A stretch of DNA of 10,528 nucleotides from an uncultured Selenomonadaceae bacterium. GTDB taxonomy: Bacteria > Bacillota > Negativicutes > Selenomonadales > Selenomonadaceae. Positions within the stretch are counted from its first letter, which is position 1. Each line of letters opens with the position of its first letter. Below are positions 1 through 4,678 of this stretch, one piece after another. The position numbers were made by a program, and so were the translations under genes. Location: assembly GCA_945637225.1 (NCBI GenBank), contig CALZDE010000053.1:1-10528 (forward strand), in the 5' to 3' direction. The notes under the pieces were generated by a model, which saw nothing but the letters and a program-made list of their open reading frames with translations, had not been told where the DNA came from and did no database searches.

Positions 1-20
1 ATGAATAAGGAATGAAACTT

Positions 21-36
21 AAAAGCAATAGCTTTT
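21..36 (+). terminator. Weak AT-rich hairpin upstream of putP
   Basis: AAAAGC and GCTTTT form a 6-bp stem around the loop AATA, and the right arm ends in T residues. It could be the terminator of a gene lying before the window, or chance in AT-rich DNA. The 62 bases before the symporter show no other clear signal. Confidence 0.25.
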
Positions 37-62
37 TATAAGTTTTCAGTAACGGAAAACAC

Positions 63-1544
63 ATGAATTCTGACAATATTATGGTAGTTACAGCGTTTGC
101 TATCTACCTTGTCATTATGATGTCCATTGGTCTTTACTATTACCGTAAGACTAAGGATATGGATGGATATATCTTAGGCAATCGTAAATTAGGTGCATGG
201 GTAACAGCTCTCAGTGCAGAAGCTTCTGATATGAGTGGCTGGATGATGATGGGTGTGCCTGGTGCGGCTTATTTAAGCGGTATCTGCTCTGGCTGGATTG
301 CTGTTGGTCTTGGTCTTGGTACTTGGGCAAACTGGCATTTCGTAGCAAAGCCACTCAGAAAATACACTGAGATGGCAAATAATTCATTGACCCTGCCTGA
401 TTTCCTTGTAAACCGCTATCAGGATAAGAGCAATCTTTTAAGAATTATACCTGCAATTTTTATCATTATTTTCTTTGTCATTTATACAAGCTCTGGTTTT
501 GTCAGCGGTGGCAAGCTCTTTAGCAGTCTTTTTGGCTTTGATTATTCTGCCGCAGTGCTTCTAGGTGCATTCGTAGTAGTATTCTATACTCTTACCGGCG
601 GTTTTATGGCAGTTTGCTGGACTGATTTTATTCAGGGTATCATGATGTTCTTTGCTATTATTATGGTTCCTGCTATTGCTGTAATTGCTATGGGTGGTGT
701 TCCTGAGACATTTACTGCTATTGAGCTGACTAATCCTACTTTCTTCAGTCCTTTTACCAATCCTGATGGTTCAAGCATGGAGTTTGTTGCCTTTATTTCT
801 CTTATGGCATGGGGCTTAGGTTACTTCGGTCAGCCTCATATCTTGGTGCGCTTCATGGCAATTGATTCTGCTAATGAATTGCGCCGTTCAAAGTATATTG
901 CTATTATCTGGTACTGCCTGTCCATGGCAGCTGCTGTATTGGTTGGTATGGTAGGTAAGGTTTATCTGACTGAGCCTTTAGCTGGTCCTGATGTGGAGAA
1001 GGTTCTTTTGGTAATGACTCATGACCTGTTCTCACCTTTCATGGGCGGTCTGATTCTTTCTGCTGTTTTGGCGGCTATTATGAGTACCGCTTCCTCTCAG
1101 CTTTTGGTAGCGGCTTCTGCCTTTGCACAGGATTTCTACCGTACTATTTTCAATAAGGAAGCAAGTCAGGAAAACTTAATTTGGGTAAGCCGTACTGCAG
1201 TTCTTGTTATTGCAGCAATGGCTATTATCTTAGCGATGGACCCTGACAGCTTCATTCTGGAAATTGTAGCTTATGCCTGGGCTGGCTTTGCGGCTTCCTT
1301 CGGTCCTATCGTGCTGATGTCTCTTTTCTGGAGACGTACCACAAGAAATGGTGCTATTGCCGGCGTTATCGTAGGCGGTGTAACTGTTCTGGTATGGAAG
1401 CAGCTGGCACTCTTTGGTCTGTATGAGATTATTCCTGGTTTCCTGTTCTCACTGATTGCTATCTATGTAGTAAGTCTGATGGATAAGGAGCCAGGCAAGG
1501 AAATTACTGATGTTTTCGATGCAGTAAAGAATGCAAGGGATTAA
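63..1544 (+). CDS. putP: Sodium/proline symporter (PutP, SSS family)
   Basis: Inner-membrane Na+/L-proline co-transporter of the solute:sodium symporter family, importing proline as nutrient or osmoprotectant. The 493-residue product is close to the usual length of about 500 and is hydrophobic throughout, as expected for a LeuT-fold protein of 12-13 membrane segments. Family signatures are visible: ALSAEASDMSGW at residues 49-60, containing the D56/S58 site that corresponds to the sodium-binding region; WGLGYFGQPHIL in the middle; MSTASSQLLV in the segment carrying Na+-ligand Ser/Thr residues in E. coli PutP; and YAWAGFAASFGP and LYEIIPGF near the C-terminus. The ATG start is preceded by a modest GGAA ribosome-binding site 5 nt away. 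It is a single gene with no clear terminator right after the stop, so the hairpin at 1669-1696 may also end its transcript. Other SSS transporters (pantothenate, glucose) are less likely because these motifs are PutP-like. Confidence 0.95.
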   Translation: MNSDNIMVVTAFAIYLVIMMSIGLYYYRKTKDMDGYILGNRKLGAWVTALSAEASDMSGWMMMGVPGAAYLSGICSGWIAVGLGLGTWANWHFVAKPLRKYTEMANNSLTLPDFLVNRYQDKSNLLRIIPAIFIIIFFVIYTSSGFVSGGKLFSSLFGFDYSAAVLLGAFVVVFYTLTGGFMAVCWTDFIQGIMMFFAIIMVPAIAVIAMGGVPETFTAIELTNPTFFSPFTNPDGSSMEFVAFISLMAWGLGYFGQPHILVRFMAIDSANELRRSKYIAIIWYCLSMAAAVLVGMVGKVYLTEPLAGPDVEKVLLVMTHDLFSPFMGGLILSAVLAAIMSTASSQLLVAASAFAQDFYRTIFNKEASQENLIWVSRTAVLVIAAMAIILAMDPDSFILEIVAYAWAGFAASFGPIVLMSLFWRRTTRNGAIAGVIVGGVTVLVWKQLALFGLYEIIPGFLFSLIAIYVVSLMDKEPGKEITDVFDAVKNARD

Positions 1545-1585
1545 TCATTGAAATAAAATTAATTGAAAATATTTCTCAAAAGGTA

Positions 1586-1614
1586 TTGACAATTATTCTC
1601 AAATAGTGTATATT
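1586..1614 (+). promoter_or_regulatory. Sigma-A-type promoter for small RNA 1
   Basis: A perfect -35 TTGACA (1586-1591), a 17-nt spacer and a -10 TATATT (1609-1614) predict a start near A1621. No protein gene follows on this strand for more than 1.5 kb, so the promoter most likely serves a short RNA. Confidence 0.7.
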
Positions 1615-1620
1615 ATATTC

Positions 1621-1703
1621 AGGCTTTGTTCCGAAGCAAAACTCTCCTAAATATAATACACGTAAAACGAGGACCCCAACGCTCATACGGGTCCTCTTTT
1701 ATT
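1621..1703 (+). ncRNA. Candidate small RNA 1 with loop complementary to toxin start codon
   Basis: About 80 nt lie between a strong promoter and an intrinsic terminator, with no convincing reading frame. The 5' part can fold as GCTT/AAGC (1623-1626 with 1634-1637). The 3' part is the terminator hairpin GAGGACCC/GGGTCCTC with a 12-nt loop. Loop bases 1678-1686 (AACGCTCAT) can pair without interruption, counting one G-U pair, with the first three codons ATGAGTGTT of the holin-like toxin encoded at 1869-1949. This suggests an antisense regulator acting by loop contact, as antitoxin RNAs do. The promoter-terminator unit is seen in the sequence; the target is inferred. No Rfam family could be assigned by eye. 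Confidence 0.5.
1669..1700 (+). terminator. Intrinsic terminator of small RNA 1
   Basis: A perfect 8-bp stem, GAGGACCC (1669-1676) with GGGTCCTC (1689-1696), and a 12-nt loop are followed by TTTTATTT. It probably also ends readthrough from putP. On the opposite strand the stem is followed by GTTTTACG, so weak termination in that direction is possible. Confidence 0.85.
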
Positions 1704-1715
1704 TGGCTTGTGATG

Positions 1716-1744
1716 TTGACTTTTTTGCAATAATGTGATAGAAT
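1716..1744 (+). promoter_or_regulatory. Sigma-A-type promoter for antitoxin RNA
   Basis: -35 TTGACT (1716-1721), a 17-nt spacer and -10 TAGAAT (1739-1744) predict a start near A1751. It faces the holin-like toxin gene head-on and lies just beyond the toxin transcript's terminator. Confidence 0.65.
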
Positions 1745-1772
1745 TTTCTTACCAAGATAATGGAAATAAAAA

Positions 1773-1803
1773 GAGGGTGCATGATTCCGCTTGTCAGCCC
1801 CTC
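1773..1803 (-). terminator. Intrinsic terminator of toxin mRNA
   Basis: Read on the minus strand, GAGGG (complement of 1799-1803) pairs with CCCTC (complement of 1773-1777), and the right arm is followed by TTTTTATTT (1772-1764). There is no T-run on the plus-strand side, so it acts only on the minus-strand transcript. A toxin mRNA of about 250 nt is predicted. Confidence 0.6.
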
Positions 1804-1825
1804 CGAATGCTAATCGTTATTCTTT

Positions 1826-1860
1826 GAGACCGGCTCTGCGAAAGTCGGTCTCATCTATTT
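1826..1860 (+). terminator. Intrinsic terminator of antitoxin RNA
   Basis: GAGACCGGCT and AGTCGGTCTC (1826-1852) form a 10-bp stem with one G-U pair and the loop CTGCGAA, followed by ATCTATTTT. On the minus strand no T-run follows, and the G-U pair becomes an A-C mismatch, so the terminator is specific to the plus strand. Confidence 0.75.
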
Positions 1861-1868
1861 TGCAAAAA

Positions 1869-1949
1869 TTACTTCTTACATACTAAGATAATGGTAGCAA
1901 CGAGCATGCCGAAAGATATCATTAAAGACAACGTTTCATAAACACTCAT
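1869..1949 (-). CDS. Putative holin-like toxin, 26-aa membrane peptide
   Basis: The peptide begins MSVYETLSLMISFGMLVAT and ends ILVCKK. A short polar start, one hydrophobic segment (about residues 7-23) and a basic tail match the small 'putative holin-like toxin' family of Bacillota, whose members often begin M-S/T-x-Y/F-E-x-L-S-L-M-I. Such peptides are thought to insert in the cytoplasmic membrane and depolarise it when not repressed. The start is firm: the mRNA has GGGAGGTGAT (complement of 1953-1962), nearly a perfect anti-16S match, 7 nt from ATG. A promoter at 2019-2047, a Shine-Dalgarno-masking hairpin and a terminator complete the unit. An antisense RNA unit faces it, the pattern of a type I toxin-antitoxin system. 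The family call rests on recognition by eye, and toxicity is inferred. Confidence 0.8.
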   Translation of the reverse strand: MSVYETLSLMISFGMLVATIILVCKK

Positions 1950-1956
1950 GCTATCA

Positions 1957-1972
1957 CCTCCCCAAAGGGAGG
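1957..1972 (-). promoter_or_regulatory. Hairpin masking the toxin ribosome-binding site
   Basis: In the toxin mRNA CCTCCC and GGGAGG form a perfect 6-bp GC-rich stem with the tetraloop TTTG. The right arm is the core of the Shine-Dalgarno sequence, so translation should be low unless the hairpin opens. Masked ribosome-binding sites of this kind are known in type I toxin mRNAs. Confidence 0.7.
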
Positions 1973-2010
1973 AACTAACTTAATCATGCACCCGGCATAC
2001 TATTTGTACA

Positions 2011-2070
2011 CCATAAAAATTATACCACAGACTATTGTTTATCGCAACAGACTGTGGTATTTTTATGCTT
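2011..2070. terminator. Bidirectional terminator overlapping the toxin promoter
   Basis: ATACCACAG (2022-2030) and CTGTGGTAT (2052-2060) pair. The helix continues inward past a single mismatch through six more pairs (one G-U) to a 7-nt loop. T-rich tails follow on both strands: TTTTAT on plus, AATTTTTATG on minus. It ends the minus-strand glycosyltransferase transcript, whose stop codon is at 2081, and would stop plus-strand readthrough. The stem contains the toxin promoter's spacer, and its outer end overlaps the -10. Confidence 0.75.
2019..2047 (-). promoter_or_regulatory. Promoter of the holin-like toxin gene
   Basis: On the minus strand, -35 TTGCGA (complement of 2042-2047), a 17-nt spacer ending in the extended -10 TGG, and a perfect TATAAT (complement of 2019-2024) predict a start near 2012-2014. 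This gives a 5' UTR of about 64 nt. The same extended -10 string, TGTGGTATAAT, occurs in the glycosyltransferase promoter at 3057-3062. Confidence 0.75.
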
Positions 2071-2080
2071 TATTCCTGAT

Positions 2081-3025
2081 TCAATTCTTTTTTTGTACAT
2101 CCTTAGGCTTATCCTTGCCAATAAGGTAAAGCGGTCTGTTCTTTACTTCTTCCATAATTCTGCCGATGTATTCACCTATTACACCTAAGACCATGAGCTG
2201 CATTCCACCAAAGAAAAGCATACAGCTTGTCATGGTAGCCCAGCCTGGTACAGCATCGTCATATACGAATTTATCTAATATTACAGTGAAGAAAAGTATA
2301 AGGCTCAGCATAGCGCATACAGCACCTAAATATAAACCAAAACGCAGGGGCAGGGTGGAGTAAGCTAATATGCCATCAATTGCGAAATGGAGCATTTTTT
2401 TAGGAGAAAACTTGGATACTCCGGCAAATCTTGGTGGTGCAACAAAGTCAACCTGTATCTGCTTGTAGCCCATAGAGCCTATCATGCCACGTATGAAGCG
2501 GGCATGTTCACGATACTGGCGAAAAGCCAAAACCACTCTTCTGTCCATTAAGCGGAAATCTGAACCGCCTTCCTGAATGTGTACTTGACTCAGGCCGTTG
2601 AGTACCTTGTAGTACATAGCGGAGGTTGCTTTTTTTAAGAAGGAAACACCTTCGGTAGTCTTGCGGATGGTCTGTACTACCTCGTAGCCATCTTCCCAAT
2701 GACGTAAGAGGACAGGTATCAGCTCAGGCGGATGCTGCATGTCGCCGTCCATCATGATTACAGCATCACCATCAGCATGGTCAAGTCCACAGGTAAGGGC
2801 TGCCTGATGACCATAGTTTCTAGCGAGGAAAATAGGCTGTACTCTGGAATCCTCATTTTCTAATTCTATAAGTATGGGGCGGCTGGTATCCTTGGAACCA
2901 TCATCGACAAAAACCAGTTCAAAATCATATATGGTTTTTTCCATAACCTCACGTATTGCTTCATAAAAATGACGTATGTTGTCCTCTTCATTGTAAACAG
3001 GTACAACGATAGATATAAGTTTCAT
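2081..3025 (-). CDS. Polyprenyl-phosphate glycosyltransferase, GT2 (GtrB/ArnC-like)
   Basis: Likely transfers a sugar from a nucleotide donor to undecaprenyl phosphate on the cytoplasmic face of the membrane, making the lipid-linked sugar used by an outer-face transferase. The GT-A domain occupies about residues 1-215, with SIVVPVYNEEDN (5-16), VDDGSKD (40-46) and the metal-binding motif DGDMQHPP (93-100). FRGEGGSDFR-type residues follow near 150-160 as QEGGSDFRLMDRR. Two membrane segments (about 224-246 and 265-287) precede the C-terminal amphipathic EYIGRIMEEVKNRP, as in GtrB, ArnC and YkcC. The length of 314 aa is normal. The gene stands alone with its own promoter and terminator and is divergent from the chemotaxis genes. 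Its Shine-Dalgarno AAGGAG is unusually far (12 nt) from ATG. The sugar cannot be told from sequence. An ArnT-like enzyme 1.6 kb away is a plausible partner. Confidence 0.88.
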   Translation of the reverse strand: MKLISIVVPVYNEEDNIRHFYEAIREVMEKTIYDFELVFVDDGSKDTSRPILIELENEDSRVQPIFLARNYGHQAALTCGLDHADGDAVIMMDGDMQHPPELIPVLLRHWEDGYEVVQTIRKTTEGVSFLKKATSAMYYKVLNGLSQVHIQEGGSDFRLMDRRVVLAFRQYREHARFIRGMIGSMGYKQIQVDFVAPPRFAGVSKFSPKKMLHFAIDGILAYSTLPLRFGLYLGAVCAMLSLILFFTVILDKFVYDDAVPGWATMTSCMLFFGGMQLMVLGVIGEYIGRIMEEVKNRPLYLIGKDKPKDVQKKN

Positions 3026-3056
3026 AATTTAGTTCCACTCCTTAAAGATTAGTACT

Positions 3057-3085
3057 ATTATACCACATTTTAGATGATTTATCCA
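3057..3085 (-). promoter_or_regulatory. Promoter of the GT2 glycosyltransferase
   Basis: A perfect extended -10, TGGTATAAT (hexamer complement of 3057-3062), lies about 30 nt before the gene. The -35 at 17 nt (TGGATA, complement of 3080-3085) is poor, as is common with an extended -10. Confidence 0.6.
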
Positions 3086-3100
3086 TGAAAAAATATTTTT

Positions 3101-3133
3101 TAGGAAAATCATAGGAAAATCAAAGGAATTTCA
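3101..3133. repeat. Three 11-bp tandem repeats in divergent intergenic region
   Basis: TAGGAAAATCA occurs twice in direct succession (3101-3111, 3112-3122) and is followed by the related AAGGAATTTCA (3123-3133, 8 of 11 identical). The period is about one helical turn, so the same DNA face is repeated. It lies between the divergent glycosyltransferase and chemotaxis genes. It could be a regulator site or phased A-tract curvature. Confidence 0.55.
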
Positions 3134-3176
3134 TATATTTTTTCAAAATAAAAAGGTTTTTAGGAATTTGTGTCGA

Positions 3177-3202
3177 ATAGTATATGTACATGGGTATACT
3201 AT
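3177..3202. promoter_or_regulatory. Palindromic candidate operator before the chemotaxis genes
   Basis: ATAGTATA (3177-3184) and TATACTAT (3195-3202) are perfect 8-bp inverted repeats around a 10-bp centre. The right arm contains a -10-like TATACT with no good -35 in range. Neither a long stem followed by T nor a sigma-28 consensus is present, so protein binding is more likely than termination. The rest of 3026-3282 shows nothing else firm. Confidence 0.45.
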
Positions 3203-3282
3203 GGACTTTTTTAAGCTATACCTAAGATGATTTCGTACAAGAGTTCAATTGTGATAATTTATAGAAAAGCAGGTGAGCGTTT

Positions 3283-4149
3283 GTGGAGAAAGTCAAAGTA
3301 ATGATAGTTGACGATTCCAGGATAAGCCGTATGATGATCAAGTCAATGCTGGCTAAGACAAATTTTGAGGTATGCGCACTGGCTGAAAATGGTGCAGAGG
3401 CGATTGAGCTTTATGCCAAAGTAAAGCCAGATGTAGTGACTATGGATATGAATCTTCCAGATGCCGATGGTATCGAAGTCAGCAGGCGCATACATGCAAT
3501 GGATCCACGTTGTAAAATTGTAATGATTAGTGCCATGAAGGATGCAAAGCTCATAATGCAGGGACGTTTGGCAGGTATCAGCTCCTTCTTGCAGAAGCCA
3601 GTCAATACTAATGACCTTATTGAGACAATGATGATGCTTTGTCAGGAGAATATTGGTACACTGGCAATTTATCGTGAATCTTATGTAAAAACCTTTGCTA
3701 AGTCACTGCAGGATGGTCTGGCTCAGATGCTGGGCTTGCGCAGTACCATAGAAATTGAGCAGGATGAAAAGTCCATGCTGAATGTAAACGGTGTAGTGGT
3801 AATTATCGGACTTACTGGTGCGCCAAAGGGCAGAGTGGCTTTTTATATGAGCCATGACACCATGATGAAATTTGCCAAGACGCTGTTACAGCTGTCCGGT
3901 GAAGATTCAGATGCCACAGAGGAAGAAGCCGAGGCTTCTATTGAGGAGTCAGGAAATATTATTGCAGGCCGTGGCGTATCTAAGGTAAATGATATTTTCA
4001 AGGAACGTGAAATGCGTCTTACCCCACCTGGTACGATCAGCGGTACGGATATACGTTTGGCAAATCCAGAACTGGTATCATTCAATATCAAGGCATCAAC
4101 AAAAATAGGTGATATCTGCATGAGTGTAGGTTTCTCGAGGGGAGTTTAA
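3283..4149 (+). CDS. Response regulator receiver fused to CheX-like phosphatase domain
   Basis: Cytoplasmic signalling protein, probably of chemotaxis. Residues 1-120 are a CheY-type receiver with all key residues: acid pair D10-D11, phospho-acceptor D55 in TMDMNLPD, switch S83 and lysine K105 before P106. Residues about 125-288 resemble CheX/CheC phosphatases and carry the E-x-x-N pair used to hydrolyse CheY~P (E222, N225 in EESGNIIAG). An acidic stretch, residues 207-222, leads into it. The protein may thus combine a phosphorylatable switch with a phosphatase for itself or for CheY. GTG start, with AGGTGAG six bases upstream. The stop is 2 nt before the stand-alone cheX, so the two are co-transcribed and probably work together. 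No output DNA-binding domain is present. Activity of the divergent C-terminal domain is inferred. Confidence 0.85.
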   Translation: MEKVKVMIVDDSRISRMMIKSMLAKTNFEVCALAENGAEAIELYAKVKPDVVTMDMNLPDADGIEVSRRIHAMDPRCKIVMISAMKDAKLIMQGRLAGISSFLQKPVNTNDLIETMMMLCQENIGTLAIYRESYVKTFAKSLQDGLAQMLGLRSTIEIEQDEKSMLNVNGVVVIIGLTGAPKGRVAFYMSHDTMMKFAKTLLQLSGEDSDATEEEAEASIEESGNIIAGRGVSKVNDIFKEREMRLTPPGTISGTDIRLANPELVSFNIKASTKIGDICMSVGFSRGV

Positions 4150-4151
4150 GT

Positions 4152-4622
4152 ATGGCTATGGACGCAAAATTGGTAAATCCATTTATCGATGCATTTACTT
4201 CTGTACTGCCGATGATGGGCTTTCCTACTCCTTCCAGAAAGGGCATGGGATTGAAGTCTATCGTTGTAGACAGTCTTGGTGTTACAATCATGGTTGGTTT
4301 TACAAGACAGCTCAGAGGCAATGTAGTATATAATATGAGTGAGGAAACGGCAAAGCATATTGCTTCCACCATGATGATGGGAATGCCGGTAGCTGCTTTA
4401 GATGAGATGGCTCAGAGTGCTATCTGCGAAATGTCTAATATGCTGACCGCTACAGCCGCTACCAATCTTACTGCATTAGGTTATGATGTAGATATCTCTA
4501 CACCCAGCCTGACTGTTGGTTCTGATTTCAAGGTAAAGATCAGCACGGAGAAGTATTTGACCGTTACAATGGATTTAGCTGGCCACGATGTTGAGATAAA
4601 TATCGCTGTCAGTGCAAACTAA
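4152..4622 (+). CDS. cheX: CheX-type chemotaxis phosphatase
   Basis: Predicted to dephosphorylate CheY~P, resetting the flagellar motor signal. The 156-residue length is that of CheX. The characteristic helix LDEMAQSAICEMSNMLTATA holds the catalytic E93-x-x-N96 pair and is followed by the usual N-L after TATAA. The N-terminal MAMDAKLVNPFIDAFTSVLPMMG resembles the CheX start, in which the domain forms the dimer. It lacks the second active-site repeat that defines CheC. GGGGAG lies 7 nt before ATG, overlapping the end of the preceding gene. A second ATG two codons later is possible but no better placed. The gene is followed by a strong terminator, so the unit has only two genes; the chemotaxis kinase, receptors and flagellar genes are elsewhere. 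Confidence 0.88.
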   Translation: MAMDAKLVNPFIDAFTSVLPMMGFPTPSRKGMGLKSIVVDSLGVTIMVGFTRQLRGNVVYNMSEETAKHIASTMMMGMPVAALDEMAQSAICEMSNMLTATAATNLTALGYDVDISTPSLTVGSDFKVKISTEKYLTVTMDLAGHDVEINIAVSAN

Positions 4623-4635
4623 AATAAGCAAACAA

Positions 4636-4673
4636 AAACACTATCGTCTTAGCTTTAGGCGATAGTGTTTTTT
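4636..4673. terminator. Bidirectional terminator between cheX and the GT39 gene
   Basis: AAACACTATCG and CGATAGTGTTT pair perfectly over 11 bp, with T-runs on both strands (GTGTTTTTT on plus, GTGTTTTTG on minus). It ends both converging transcripts in the 56-bp gap. Confidence 0.9.
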
Positions 4674-4678
4674 AGTGG

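Larger units (their letters stand above)
1751..1861 (+). ncRNA. Candidate type I antitoxin RNA, antisense to toxin 3' UTR
   Basis: This stretch of about 110 nt runs from a predicted start at 1751 to the intrinsic terminator ending near 1860 and contains no plausible gene. It is transcribed toward the holin-like toxin gene. It covers, in antisense, the whole predicted toxin 3' UTR and its terminator (about 1868 down to 1765), stopping a few bases from the toxin stop codon at 1869-1871. Convergent 3'-overlapping antisense RNAs are the known arrangement for TxpA/RatA and BsrG/SR4 in Bacillus subtilis. The RNA also contains bases 1775-1786, the sequence present near the 5' end of the toxin mRNA, so it could compete with that mRNA's own 5'-3' pairing. 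The layout is seen; the antitoxin function is inferred. Confidence 0.6.
1775..1993. repeat. 12-bp perfect inverted repeat flanking the toxin gene
   Basis: GGGTGCATGATT at 1775-1786 and its exact reverse complement AATCATGCACCC at 1982-1993 bracket the toxin gene. In the minus-strand mRNA the copies lie about 20 nt from the 5' end and just before the 3' terminator T-run, so the mRNA can close on itself. Confidence 0.9.

Noticed and set aside
1576..1686. 36-codon frame on the minus strand starting ATGAGCGTT, with an AGAGGA-like site before it.
   Set aside because: It runs antisense through small RNA 1, its terminator and its promoter, and has no promoter of its own. Its start resembles the toxin's only over ATGAGYGTT, and it is not a hydrophobic peptide with a basic end. 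The sequence is better explained by the RNA unit.
1621..1703. Small RNA 1 as a riboswitch or leader of a downstream gene.
   Set aside because: No same-strand coding gene follows; the next plus-strand gene starts at 3283 beyond several terminators. No ligand-binding fold was recognised.
3411..4372. Several 64-94 codon minus-strand frames across the receiver-CheX and CheX genes.
   Set aside because: All overlap well-supported coding sequence and show no motif or ribosome-binding site. They are by-products of codon bias.
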